Source: a virus. From it: 42,534 nucleotides of DNA. The stretch is taken from positions 1 to 42,534 of IMG/VR virus record IMGVR_UViG_3300037297_000056, one strand, 5' to 3'. A program made the position numbers and the translations under genes. Every line of letters begins with the position of its first letter. The stretch's first letter is position 1. Of the stretch, positions 1-6,531 are shown piece after piece. The notes below the pieces were generated by a model. It was not told the origin of the DNA. It ran no database searches and worked only from the letters and a program-made list of their open reading frames with translations.

Positions 1-66
1 GGTTACAAATGCCCACATTGCCATCGATGTATCTGGATTAGTCATTCAGTACCACCAAGAAAGTAA
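1..66 (+). CDS. 3' end of membrane/zinc-ribbon protein (partial; duplicate of 42408-42473)
   Basis: This is the last 21 codons and the stop of the gene at 42237-42473, repeated here because the window ends overlap. The frame opens at base 1 and includes a CPHCHRC cysteine cluster, ending in TAA at 64-66. It is not a separate gene; the complete copy is at the right end. Confidence 0.9.
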   Translation, partial: GYKCPHCHRCIWISHSVPPRK

Positions 67-127
67 GTTGCTCTATCCGTTAAATATCAATACTTTGAGA
101 AAGGACTGAGCGATGGATACATTACGT
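1..127. repeat. Terminal direct repeat, left copy (circular-assembly overlap)
   Basis: The first 127 bases are identical to 42408-42534. A coding sequence reads cleanly across the join, so the sequence is circular or circularly permuted. The length of 127 equals a k-mer size used by common short-read assemblers, so this is more likely an assembly overlap than physical phage ends. Confidence 0.95.
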
Positions 128-373
128 GAAGCATTGGCAGACTTAGCACACGAGCAATGGTCTGGTTGGATGAAGTACCTATTCAGCAAAGGCTACTTTC
201 GCAACATGGAGCTAGATGGCACTACGCAGTGCGTATGGATTATGCCATCTGCATTTCGTGAGCGCTGGGAACGTCAGATGAATACTGACTATGAGCAGCT
301 GCCTGAAGAAGAAAAGGATTCCGATAGGGCAGAGGCTGACCGTGTGATCAAGGTTGTCAGAGAGCATGTATAG
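113..373 (+). CDS. Small RyR-domain-like phage protein, copy 1
   Basis: The 86-aa product contains an HEQWSGWMKY segment followed by YEQLPEEEKDSDRAEA. That pattern resembles the small RyR-type domain found in phage proteins (an HE.W motif, then Y..L.EEEK..DR). Function is unknown; in phages such proteins are uncharacterised. The start is ATG after AAAGGACTGAGCG, the start context shared by many early genes here. A paralogue lies at 4794-5072 and differs mainly at the two ends, with the middle nearly identical in both protein and DNA. The first 15 bases of this gene are repeated at 42520-42534. Confidence 0.7.
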   Translation: MDTLREALADLAHEQWSGWMKYLFSKGYFRNMELDGTTQCVWIMPSAFRERWERQMNTDYEQLPEEEKDSDRAEADRVIKVVREHV

Positions 374-391
374 GCGAAAGGCGATTGAGCG

Positions 392-655
392 ATGAAACCT
401 GATTACAGATGTATCGTGTGCGGCGCAACGGTTTTAGAGGCAGAGTGTCCTAATTGTTCTGGCATTGAAGGATGCACTCAGTGTGATGAGCGTTGCAATG
501 ATGGCTTCATCGATGATTACTTCGAGTGCCAAGCGTGCGGTGAAGTCTTCCATGTAAACGAGTTGATGGCAGATGATGAAGTACGCGACGCAATAGCAGA
601 AGCGTTGATAGATGACTACACCGAGAAGATGCTGGGAAGTGAGGGTGAGCGGTGA
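392..655 (+). CDS. Small cysteine-rich (zinc-ribbon) protein
   Basis: An 87-aa protein with CIVC, CPNC, CTQC and CQAC pairs, so probably two small zinc-binding folds, followed by an acidic helical tail (residues about 60-87). The ATG is preceded by GGCGATTGAGCG, the common early-gene start context. It overlaps the next gene by 4 bases, which implies translational coupling. No specific family is recognised; it could bind nucleic acid or a host protein. Confidence 0.6.
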   Translation: MKPDYRCIVCGATVLEAECPNCSGIEGCTQCDERCNDGFIDDYFECQACGEVFHVNELMADDEVRDAIAEALIDDYTEKMLGSEGER

Positions 656-879
656 AAAGACAACTGACATATGACGAGCGGGCTGTGTGGGGTACGTGCC
701 CGATATGCGGTGCCGAGATGGGGCAGCCATGCGACGGCAGTATAGGTTACTACGTTGGTTGCTTGCCAAACAAGTCGCAGGGTGGCGCTCATATGGGTAG
801 GCTACAGGCTGCACCATTCGAGGTAGAGGTTTCTGGAGTTGTCAATCAACTTATTGACATCCAACAAGGCAGGCAGTAA
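652..879 (+). CDS. Small phage zinc-finger protein
   Basis: A 75-aa protein starting at GTG (652), which overlaps the upstream TGA. Residues 15-50 contain CPICGAEMGQPCDG followed later by a GAHMGR segment. This C..C.A..G..C...H..R arrangement is typical of short zinc-finger modules in phage proteins. The role is unknown, although the fold suggests nucleic-acid binding. Its stop is followed at once by the repeated intergenic element at 889-900. Confidence 0.6.
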   Translation: MKRQLTYDERAVWGTCPICGAEMGQPCDGSIGYYVGCLPNKSQGGAHMGRLQAAPFEVEVSGVVNQLIDIQQGRQ

Positions 880-888
880 GCGATATCA

Positions 889-900
889 CGGTTAGCAGGT
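889..900 (+). repeat. Repeated intergenic 12-mer, copy 1
   Basis: CGGTTAGCAGGT, 10-12 nt after a stop codon and just before the Shine-Dalgarno stretch of the next gene. Near-identical copies occur at 1114-1125, 2254-2265, 3022-3033 and 4487-4498, each in the same position. The preceding bases (GTAAGCGATA or close) are also shared. Confidence 0.75.
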
Positions 901-918
901 GTGAAAGGAGAGTGAGCG

Positions 919-1107
919 TTGAAAATATCGAAAACACAGAGAGAGGTTGTTTATCTGGCTCAAATGATTGTCGATCAGATTGATAGATATATGAATGATG
1001 GGGCTCGTGAGTGCATCTGTGGACACCACCACAACCATGACGAAGAATGTATATACACAATCGCAGAAAAGATTGTCGCTTGGAAGGTATGTGATAATTG
1101 TGAGTGA
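919..1107 (+). CDS. Small histidine/cysteine-rich protein (TTG start)
   Basis: A 62-aa protein with a central CICGHHHNHDEEC cluster and a C-terminal CDNC pair, so likely metal-binding. The start is TTG. It is supported by AAAGGAG upstream and by GTGAGCG directly before it, the same context that precedes ATG in other early genes. The N-terminal half is helical (REVVYLAQMIVDQIDRYM). No family is recognised. Confidence 0.5.
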   Translation: MKISKTQREVVYLAQMIVDQIDRYMNDGARECICGHHHNHDEECIYTIAEKIVAWKVCDNCE

Positions 1108-1113
1108 TAATCT

Positions 1114-1125
1114 CGGTTAGCAGGT
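1114..1125 (+). repeat. Repeated intergenic 12-mer, copy 2
   Basis: An exact CGGTTAGCAGGT between the stop at 1107 and the methyltransferase start at 1144, followed by a GAAAGG ribosome-binding stretch. Confidence 0.75.
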
Positions 1126-1143
1126 ACGAAAGGCGTGTGATCG

Positions 1144-2244
1144 ATGTTTTTAAGTGTGATTTGCGGGAATGCCTTACATATCCCACTGCCGGCAGGATCG
1201 GTGCAGTGTGTCGTTACAAGCCCTCCTTATTGGGGGTTGCGGGACTATGGCGTTGGCGGGCAGCTCGGCCTGGAGCCCACGCCAGAGGAGTATATTGTCA
1301 GCATGGTGGCCGTCTTTCGCGAGGTGTGGCGCGTGTTGCGCGATGATGGGACGTTATGGCTCAATTTGGGCGATAGCTACGCGCGTGAATCTGGAAATGG
1401 CAGCAATGGCGGTGGTGGGAAGAGAGGTGTCTTTCCCGAATACGATAGCGCCCGTCGTATCATGAGCGAATCGCGTGGATCATCCGACGGGTTAGTTGGT
1501 CGAGCAGATAGAGCAGCACGCCGCAATAACTCAGATTGCTTGAAACCGAAGGATATGGTTGGCATTCCGTGGCGTGTGGCTTTTGCACTCCAGGCTGATG
1601 GTTGGTGGTTGCGCTCAGACATTATCTGGCACAAACCCAACCCGATGCCCGAGAGCGTGACGGATAGACCGACATCGGCACATGAGTATCTATTCCTGCT
1701 GAGCAAGTCGAAGCGATACTACTATGATGCCGATGCCATCAAGGAGCCATGCAGCGAAAGCACACACAATCGTATTAGCCAGGATCTTATAAATCAAATT
1801 GGCACTACACGCGCGAACGGTGGCAAAAAGAGTAATGGTAATTTAAAAGCTGTTGTTTCCGGATCAACGGCCTTGCTCAAGGCTGGTGTCAACCCAAAAG
1901 CAATGATGAATAGGGATGGACGTTGTAAGCAAAATTCCAGCTTTTCAAATGCAACGTGCTTGCCTGTGCTGCAGCGGAACAGACGTGATGTCTGGACAAT
2001 TGCAACAGTGTCGTACTCGGAAGCACATTTTGCAACGTTTCCGCCAAAGTTGGTTGAACCATGTATTCTGGCCGGCAGCGGACCCGGTGACACAGTGCTA
2101 GACCCGTTCGCTGGTACAGGTACAGTCGGAGAGGTGGCAGCAAAGCACGGACGAGATTTTGTCGGAGTCGAATTGTCGATGGATTACATCGGGCTGGCAC
2201 AGAAGCGATTGCGAGTGTTGCCGGTGATGTTACCGGGGTTGTAA
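1144..2244 (+). CDS. DNA methyltransferase, beta-class (N4-cytosine or N6-adenine)
   Basis: The 366-aa protein carries catalytic motif IV, TSPPYWG (residues 25-31), near the N terminus and SAM-binding motif I, DPFAGTGT (320-327), near the C terminus. This permuted order defines the beta class of amino-methyltransferases. A conserved WRVLRDDGTLWLNLGDSY segment follows motif IV. Residues about 85-140 and 205-275 look like variable target-recognition or insert regions. The protein transfers methyl groups from SAM to bases in DNA, probably to shield phage DNA from host restriction. SPPY favours N4-cytosine, but N6-adenine cannot be excluded. No restriction-endonuclease partner is visible nearby, so it is an orphan enzyme. 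Confidence 0.92.
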   Translation: MFLSVICGNALHIPLPAGSVQCVVTSPPYWGLRDYGVGGQLGLEPTPEEYIVSMVAVFREVWRVLRDDGTLWLNLGDSYARESGNGSNGGGGKRGVFPEYDSARRIMSESRGSSDGLVGRADRAARRNNSDCLKPKDMVGIPWRVAFALQADGWWLRSDIIWHKPNPMPESVTDRPTSAHEYLFLLSKSKRYYYDADAIKEPCSESTHNRISQDLINQIGTTRANGGKKSNGNLKAVVSGSTALLKAGVNPKAMMNRDGRCKQNSSFSNATCLPVLQRNRRDVWTIATVSYSEAHFATFPPKLVEPCILAGSGPGDTVLDPFAGTGTVGEVAAKHGRDFVGVELSMDYIGLAQKRLRVLPVMLPGL

Positions 2245-2253
2245 GTGATATCA

Positions 2254-2265
2254 CGGTTAGCAGGT
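2254..2265 (+). repeat. Repeated intergenic 12-mer, copy 3
   Basis: An exact CGGTTAGCAGGT after the methyltransferase stop, followed by AAAGGAGAG and the small ORF at 2286. Confidence 0.75.
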
Positions 2266-2285
2266 GCTATCAAAGGAGAGTGAAC

Positions 2286-2456
2286 ATGATAACAATAATG
2301 ATCATTTACTGTGCCTTAAAATATCGCGATTTTTTCTTCAACGTAATGCCGGATTGGGCTGTTATTATGGCGTTTAGTTTTGACTTTATCAATGTCTTGA
2401 TGACAAGTTTGTATAGGCGAGAGATGAATTTTCTAAAGTACGGAAAGCGAGAGTGA
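2286..2456 (+). CDS. Short hydrophobic/aromatic protein (56 aa)
   Basis: ATG at 2286 follows AAAGGAGAGTGAAC with ideal spacing, and the frame stays open for 56 codons to TGA at 2454. The product has a hydrophobic N terminus (MITIMIIYCALKY) and an aromatic middle (DFFFNV, WAVIMAFSFDF), with a basic end (KYGKRE). It may associate with the membrane. No family is recognised. The ribosome-binding site and tight packing, with the next gene starting 3 nt later, are the main support. Confidence 0.5.
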   Translation: MITIMIIYCALKYRDFFFNVMPDWAVIMAFSFDFINVLMTSLYRREMNFLKYGKRE

Positions 2457-2459
2457 GCG

Positions 2460-2756
2460 ATGTTATTTTTCGATCGAATGATGAAAGAAACCCATGATAC
2501 TGCCAGGAAACACAGCGCAACGATGTATCTACACAAGGACTTCCGAGGGTATTTTGTATCTGAACATAGCTGGCCAGACTGGTTGTTCAAGGCAAACCCT
2601 GATGGCACAGGAGAATTGTCGGACCTCGGCAAGCAAATACGCGGCGCGCGTTGGTGCTCCATTTGTGGAAAAACGCTGCGTGGTGGGATAGACACATTTG
2701 GAAGCCATACAACGCCAATGTGTCAAGAATGTGATTCTGAGCTTCAGCAGGGCTAG
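2460..2756 (+). CDS. Zinc-ribbon protein
   Basis: A 98-aa protein. Its C-terminal third has CSIC and CQEC pairs about 22 residues apart, a classic four-cysteine zinc ribbon. The N-terminal 60 residues are aromatic-rich with no recognised domain. The start is ATG preceded by GAGAGTGAGCG, the shared early context. It lies in a run of small early genes. Function is unknown. Confidence 0.55.
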   Translation: MLFFDRMMKETHDTARKHSATMYLHKDFRGYFVSEHSWPDWLFKANPDGTGELSDLGKQIRGARWCSICGKTLRGGIDTFGSHTTPMCQECDSELQQG

Positions 2757-2787
2757 TAATTAAATCACGGAGAGAAAGGAATGAGCT

Positions 2788-3015
2788 ATGGGCGATTATT
2801 TGTACAGAATTCCAGCGAAAGGGTGCAGTTTGACGCCCAGGATAGGAGCTGAACGTTTTGCCGCTGAATATTGGAATGAACCACGCAAAGTTACGGAGAT
2901 GCACGCAGTTGGTGATAAATTCCTGTGGCAGTTTTCCGTGTCTGAATCTGGCGATTATCAGTGTCAGTTTGTTGATGGTTATCTTGTGATCGAGAGGTTG
3001 CCTGATCGTAAGTGA
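2788..3015 (+). CDS. Hypothetical early protein
   Basis: A 75-aa protein preceded by AAAGGAATGAGCT at good spacing. The sequence is mixed alpha/beta with alternating polar and hydrophobic residues near the C terminus (KFLWQFSV, DYQCQFVDGYLVIERL), which suggests a small beta sheet. No family is recognised. The gene is followed by a variant of the repeated intergenic element at 3022. Confidence 0.5.
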   Translation: MGDYLYRIPAKGCSLTPRIGAERFAAEYWNEPRKVTEMHAVGDKFLWQFSVSESGDYQCQFVDGYLVIERLPDRK

Positions 3016-3021
3016 TAAGAA

Positions 3022-3033
3022 GGCTTAGCAGGT
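3022..3033 (+). repeat. Repeated intergenic 12-mer, copy 4 (variant)
   Basis: GGCTTAGCAGGT, two changes from the consensus, in the usual place between a stop (with GTAAGTGATA) and a GAAAGGA ribosome-binding site. Confidence 0.65.
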
Positions 3034-3048
3034 ATGAAAGGATAAAAA

Positions 3049-3189
3049 ATGGAGACTGGAGCATACAAAGGACTGTCGAGATTTCTGTTTGCCGCATGGG
3101 GCTGCATGGGGATAGCTGCTATATTGCTGTTGATTGCTATCGTTATCAGCGCCTTGATGGTTGCGGGGGTGATCTGCATATGCCAATAG
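3049..3189 (+). CDS. Small single-span membrane protein (46 aa)
   Basis: ATG at 3049 follows GAAAGGATAAAAA. The product has a short polar N terminus (METGAYKGLSR), then a long hydrophobic stretch from about residue 12 to 44 (LFAAWGCMGIAAILLLIAIV and on), and ends ICICQ. It is clearly a membrane peptide. It overlaps the next gene by 10 nt. Small early membrane proteins in phages often act in superinfection exclusion or host inhibition, but nothing here specifies the role. Confidence 0.55.
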   Translation: METGAYKGLSRFLFAAWGCMGIAAILLLIAIVISALMVAGVICICQ

Positions 3190-3470
3190 AAGAAAAGGTA
3201 TGTGAAATATGTGGCGCATACCGAACCATTGATATGCTGGGCTTTTGGCACTGTCTGCCGTGCGAATCGGCTTGGGCACATGTTGTCCAGGCAGTAAATC
3301 GTGATTGCAGTTATTGTGGTGAGGCGTTATTGGTTGCCATGACACGGCACCAGCTTGAGTTACACACCTATTCTACTTTTGATAATAATGTAATTGGTGC
3401 GTTGCATTGTCATGGTTGCGATTGCGTTCATCTTGTTGATCGCTGCGGTAAGATTGATTGGGTTGATTGA
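3180..3470 (+). CDS. Multi-zinc-ribbon protein
   Basis: A 96-aa product from ATG 3180, overlapping the preceding membrane-protein gene. It carries CEIC and CLPC pairs (residues about 8-30) and CSYC and CHGC pairs (about 42-80), so it could bind two zinc ions. A longer reading from upstream is open, but it would overlap the whole membrane ORF and lacks a ribosome-binding site. No specific family is recognised. Confidence 0.55.
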   Translation: MPIEEKVCEICGAYRTIDMLGFWHCLPCESAWAHVVQAVNRDCSYCGEALLVAMTRHQLELHTYSTFDNNVIGALHCHGCDCVHLVDRCGKIDWVD

Positions 3471-3522
3471 CGAAATCGTAAGCGATAATCCCGGGAATCG
3501 TCTGTTTTTAGGAGAGTGAGTG

Positions 3523-3831
3523 GTGATTTTTGAAACATTACATGAAAGTGCAAAGCGGGGCGAGCTGATGCTGGTTGATGGCGGATTTTGCCATTGGCAC
3601 CTGCGCCGAGATGGTCAGCTTACTATCAGAGAGATTATCTCCACGCGACCAGGTGCAGGAGTCGAGATGTTGGAAAGACTAAAGCGTGTATCTGGGGCAG
3701 TTTGCATCTTTGCTAAGTGTCCTCGCGATTTAGTGGCAAATGTCTGGTATCAGAATCGCGGCTTTGAGGATGTCGGCAAGGAAGTCACGAAAACAGGGAG
3801 AGAGTTGAGGCTATGGCGGCTCCCACTCTGA
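3523..3831 (+). CDS. GNAT-like acetyltransferase-fold protein
   Basis: About 102 aa. The order of a beta strand (LTIREIIST), an RPGAGVEMLERLK turn and helix, ANVWYQNRGFEDVG and a final strand RELRLWRL fits the GNAT fold: acetyl-CoA loop, then the Y..GF motif. The protein is short, so it may be a minimal or degenerate acetyltransferase. Two GTG codons are possible; the second (3523) sits exactly where other early genes have ATG after GAGAGTGAGNG, so I prefer it. It overlaps the next gene by 19 nt, implying coupled function. Confidence 0.6.
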   Translation: MIFETLHESAKRGELMLVDGGFCHWHLRRDGQLTIREIISTRPGAGVEMLERLKRVSGAVCIFAKCPRDLVANVWYQNRGFEDVGKEVTKTGRELRLWRLPL

Positions 3832-4484
3832 TCTATTGCTCAAATGGCAATCGGCGGTTTGCTGAGATTGCGCTCAGTAACGGCTATCTCTACGGGGCCC
3901 AGCTTCCTGGCACTGTCTATCTAGATCCGTACTTTGTAGATAACAAGTTCAAAGATCCGAATCGTGAGGCGTATATGGCAGCGTTGGCCGAGCATAGACC
4001 ATACATGGCAAGCGTTATAGACTGGATGCCAGGTATTGAGCTATCGGAGGTTGTCAGTTGGGCCGAAGAGGCAGCCTGTTTTGTCGATGTGTTAATGATT
4101 ATCCCGAAAATACAGCATACTGTACACATGATACCAAGGTCTATAGGCGAAAAGCAGGTGAGAATTGGGTATAGCGTTCCGACAAGATACGGGGGCACAG
4201 AGTTGATGGTATCTGAGTTTTACGGATGGCCTGTGCATTTACTTGGTGGCAGCCCAGGCGCTCAAATGAAGCTATGCCAGTATATGAATGTCGTGTCTGC
4301 AGATGGCAACATGGCAAGACTCCAGGCTAACAGGGGGCTTTGGTGGTTGCCTGGGAAAGGCCCATTCACAAATCGTTGGGTAACGTTTCGTGAGATGGGC
4401 GAGGTTGTTGATGGCGATATACCGTATAAGGCTTTCGAGCGTTCATGCGTCAATATGATGGCCGCGTGGAATCGTAAGCGATAA
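3813..4484 (+). CDS. Phage protein with possible TGT/DpdA-like TIM-barrel features
   Basis: A 223-aa protein with distinctive stretches LIYCSNGNRRFAEIALSNGY, RPYMASVIDW, VLMIIPKIQH, IGYSVPTRYGGT and GWPVHLLGGSPGAQM. I recall similar ~220-aa phage proteins that often follow a short GNAT-like gene, as here. The IGYSVP and GWPVHLLGGSP strand-loop pattern looks like the later strands of tRNA-guanine transglycosylase-type barrels, including DpdA enzymes that insert 7-deazaguanines into DNA. That link is inference only. No preQ0 synthesis genes (queC, queD, queE, folE) are visible in the window, so any modified base would have to come from the host. Confidence 0.5.
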   Translation: MAAPTLIYCSNGNRRFAEIALSNGYLYGAQLPGTVYLDPYFVDNKFKDPNREAYMAALAEHRPYMASVIDWMPGIELSEVVSWAEEAACFVDVLMIIPKIQHTVHMIPRSIGEKQVRIGYSVPTRYGGTELMVSEFYGWPVHLLGGSPGAQMKLCQYMNVVSADGNMARLQANRGLWWLPGKGPFTNRWVTFREMGEVVDGDIPYKAFERSCVNMMAAWNRKR

Positions 4485-4486
4485 CC

Positions 4487-4498
4487 CGGTTATCAGGT
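4487..4498 (+). repeat. Repeated intergenic 12-mer, copy 5 (variant)
   Basis: CGGTTATCAGGT, one change from the consensus, preceded by GTAAGCGATAA and followed by ACGAAAGGA before the ATG at 4515. Confidence 0.7.
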
Positions 4499-4514
4499 AC
4501 GAAAGGAATGGACG

Positions 4515-4790
4515 ATGGACAAATACCAAAATGCTTGCAGAAAAAGTATCAGGCAGTGGAGCAAGGAGTTTTTCAGAAAGGGGATTCCTGATGAGATAGT
4601 TAGAGAGTATAAAATAGGTTTGGCTGTGTGTAAAGCAGCGGCAGAAATGGCTACAACACTGAAATCACTGCGTTCAAGAAAGCGACGCATCGGACGTAGA
4701 TATCGATACAAAATCAAGACCAATTCCGTTAAGAAAGCGGAGCCAAGAATTGCCCGACCTGTTGAGGTTGAGATAGAAGGAAAGGAATGA
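4515..4790 (+). CDS. Basic hypothetical protein
   Basis: A 91-aa protein with a helical N-terminal half (residues 1-55) and a strongly basic middle (RSRKRRIGRRYRYKIK, about 58-73) that suggests nucleic-acid or ribosome binding. The start follows GAAAGGAATGGACG. Its stop is 3 nt before the next start. No family is recognised. Confidence 0.55.
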   Translation: MDKYQNACRKSIRQWSKEFFRKGIPDEIVREYKIGLAVCKAAAEMATTLKSLRSRKRRIGRRYRYKIKTNSVKKAEPRIARPVEVEIEGKE

Positions 4791-4793
4791 GCG

Positions 4794-5072
4794 ATGAGTA
4801 AAAAATTCAGAGAGGCATTGGCGGACCTAGAGCACCGTCAGTGGTCAGGATGGATGAAGTACATGTTTAGCAAAGGCCACTTTCGCAATATGGAGCTAGA
4901 TGGCACTGTGCAGTGCGTATGGATTATGCCATCTGCGTTTCGGGAGCGTTGGGAACGTCAGATGAATACTGACTACGAGCAACTTCCTGAAGAAGAAAAG
5001 GATTCCGACAGAGCAGAGGCCGAACGCGTAATTAAGATAATTAGGTCATTTGGTGATTTAGTGAGGTGGTGA
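4794..5072 (+). CDS. Small RyR-domain-like phage protein, copy 2
   Basis: A 92-aa paralogue of the protein at 113-373. Both contain QWSGWMKY, FRNMELDG, QCVWIMPSAFRERWERQMNT and DYEQLPEEEKDSDRAEA; the N-terminal five residues and the C-terminal tail differ. The DNA is also close to identical across the shared part, so the duplication is recent or is maintained by recombination. The start is ATG after AAAGGAATGAGCG. The role is unknown. Confidence 0.7.
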   Translation: MSKKFREALADLEHRQWSGWMKYMFSKGHFRNMELDGTVQCVWIMPSAFRERWERQMNTDYEQLPEEEKDSDRAEAERVIKIIRSFGDLVRW

Positions 5073-5077
5073 GCTAT

Positions 5078-5287
5078 ATGCCATGGACTAACGACGATTA
5101 CTGTTTTTACGTTTGCAATGTCTGTGGCATCACGCAGGACGTTGAGTGTGATGATTACGAGCTGCCCGACGGGTGGATCGTGAAGACATGCAGCATGCTC
5201 GATGTTGTGATGTGCCCAGTGTGCGCGAAGATGGATCTAAAAGTTGACGGACAAGAAAAGGAGTTTAGTGATGAAAAGACTGACTAG
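5078..5287 (+). CDS. Small zinc-ribbon protein
   Basis: A 69-aa protein with CNVC near the N terminus and CPVC about 35 residues later. I chose ATG 5078; an in-frame GTG at 5066 would overlap the preceding gene, but GTGAGCT sits before 5078 as in other early genes. The C terminus is charged (DGQEKEFSDEKTD) and overlaps the next gene by 17 nt. Function is unknown. Confidence 0.5.
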   Translation: MPWTNDDYCFYVCNVCGITQDVECDDYELPDGWIVKTCSMLDVVMCPVCAKMDLKVDGQEKEFSDEKTD

Positions 5288-5669
5288 TAAACTACAACAA
5301 ATTGACTGGTACGATTTGATCTCGACAACTATTCCGCGATTGCTCTTGTTGGCTTTTGTTGTGTTTGTTGTCGCCGTGATTTCAGATTTGTTTTTTTGGC
5401 ATGAGGTTGAAATCGCTGGCAGTGTGGTTGGAAGGAGCTATACGCCATCTTCTGTTCATACCGGTGTAGGGATTACATCGGGCGGCGAATCTGGTGTAGT
5501 AACTGCTATTTCGTCAGACAAGTATATCGTTGCTATCAAGACGCAAGACGGCGTTGACGGATATGAGGTAGACAACGACACCTATTACAGTTATGAGATT
5601 GGAGATTATGCTGTTCTAACGTGTCGAGTGGGCAACGTTTTGGGATTGCGTCTTGGATGTAACAAGTAG
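5271..5669 (+). CDS. Membrane-anchored hypothetical protein
   Basis: A 132-aa product starting at ATG 5271 after AAAAGGAG. A basic N terminus (MKRLTSKLQQ) precedes one transmembrane segment (RLLLLAFVVFVVAVISDLFF, residues about 22-41). The rest, about 90 residues rich in beta-prone and glycine segments, should be outside the cytoplasm by the positive-inside rule. No known domain is recognised. Exported anchored proteins in an early block are candidates for superinfection exclusion. Confidence 0.55.
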   Translation: MKRLTSKLQQIDWYDLISTTIPRLLLLAFVVFVVAVISDLFFWHEVEIAGSVVGRSYTPSSVHTGVGITSGGESGVVTAISSDKYIVAIKTQDGVDGYEVDNDTYYSYEIGDYAVLTCRVGNVLGLRLGCNK

Positions 5670-5684
5670 CTAGGGAAGTGAGCG

Positions 5685-5900
5685 ATGAGTATTTTGACGC
5701 CAGAGACGTTATCAGAAGCAGTGAAAGCATTGAGAAATCATCTATCAACACCTCTTAGCTTTCAGTCTGACATAGTGGTTCTTCCTCCAATGCTCGCAGA
5801 ACTGCTACAGGAAAAGCTAGACGCAGGGCACGAGATTTCTGAAGCGTGGATGTTGGCACTGGAAGAGTACAAAACGATCGTAGAAAAAGGAAGGGAATGA
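5685..5900 (+). CDS. Hypothetical early protein
   Basis: A 71-aa, mostly helical, acidic protein (EAVKALRNHL, MLAELLQEKL, ISEAWMLALEEYKTI). It is preceded by GGGAAGTGAGCG and ATG. No family is recognised. It is tightly packed, with the next gene starting 4 nt downstream. Confidence 0.55.
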   Translation: MSILTPETLSEAVKALRNHLSTPLSFQSDIVVLPPMLAELLQEKLDAGHEISEAWMLALEEYKTIVEKGRE

Positions 5901-5903
5901 GCG

Positions 5904-6191
5904 ATGGAAAAGACAGGGCGTAATAAATTTCTACTATCTTCAGGTCGATTGCTTTACGCTTTTGATTACGTTATCGGCATCGATGACGATCTCAAAATCT
6001 ACGGTGGATATGACAACAATCTCTACCCGGATGATTGGGGCGTCGATGATGGTGATACATACGCTAGAGAATGTAACATGACAGACGAAAGCCATTACAC
6101 ACCAGAAGATGGGATTGAGATTGCTTATTACATGATTGAGTTATGGCAAAAGTTCGCTGTACAGCAGGCGACAAAGAAGAAAGATGAATGA
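5904..6191 (+). CDS. Hypothetical acidic early protein
   Basis: A 95-aa protein preceded by GGAAGGGAATGAGCG. The middle is acidic and aromatic (YVIGIDDDLKIYGGYD, DDWGVDDGDTY), followed by a helix (IEIAYYMIELWQKFAVQQAT). The composition resembles small DNA-mimic-like proteins, but that is weak evidence. No family is recognised. Confidence 0.5.
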   Translation: MEKTGRNKFLLSSGRLLYAFDYVIGIDDDLKIYGGYDNNLYPDDWGVDDGDTYARECNMTDESHYTPEDGIEIAYYMIELWQKFAVQQATKKKDE

Positions 6192-6212
6192 CGAACGAAA
6201 GGGAAGCGAGCG

Positions 6213-6269
6213 ATGAGCGATAAAAACAAGGCGGATGCTAATAGGACTACCCATGATCAGATGCCCTGA
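6213..6269 (+). CDS. Possible 18-codon leader peptide
   Basis: ATG at 6213 follows GGGAAGCGAGCG, the best early-gene start context in this spot, but the frame closes after 18 codons (TGA at 6267). The next real gene starts inside it in another frame. It could be a leader peptide that couples translation, or the decayed start of a former gene. Confidence 0.3.
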   Translation: MSDKNKADANRTTHDQMP

Positions 6270-6531
6270 GTGTGGAGCAAAGCTCGACCTGGCCGAAATC
6301 ATCCTGACAGAGCGTCAGCAGTCCGTGAGAAACGCGATAGAACGGATCCGTCGCGAGACTGGCCGCTGGCCCTATGCCAGAGAGATAGGCGCTATCATCG
6401 GATACACCGACAGGGCTATGCGCTACGAGTTGGCACGCATGGAGTCGCTCGGTGTCGTGTGCCGGCCGTCCGGACCACGTTCCGGATGGGCCCTGAGGCG
6501 GGAACATCTTACTGTGATACGCGCTTCTTGA
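6235..6531 (+). CDS. Zinc-finger plus winged-helix regulator
   Basis: A protein of up to 98 aa; ATG at 6235 or 6253. It starts with a CPECGAKLD half-ribbon and continues into a LexA/MarR-like winged helix: LTERQQSVRNAIERI, then YAREIGAIIGYTDRAMRYEL (helix-turn-helix), then LGVVCRPSGPRSGWAL (wing). It is the last gene of the early block and sits just before the late promoter-like region at 6557-6592, so it could be the early-to-late switch. That role is inference from position. Confidence 0.6.
   Translation: MLIGLPMIRCPECGAKLDLAEIILTERQQSVRNAIERIRRETGRWPYAREIGAIIGYTDRAMRYELARMESLGVVCRPSGPRSGWALRREHLTVIRAS

Noticed and set aside
1-127. True terminal repeats of linear phage DNA
   Set aside because: The length equals a common assembler k-mer and a gene is intact across the join, so an assembly overlap is the simpler explanation.
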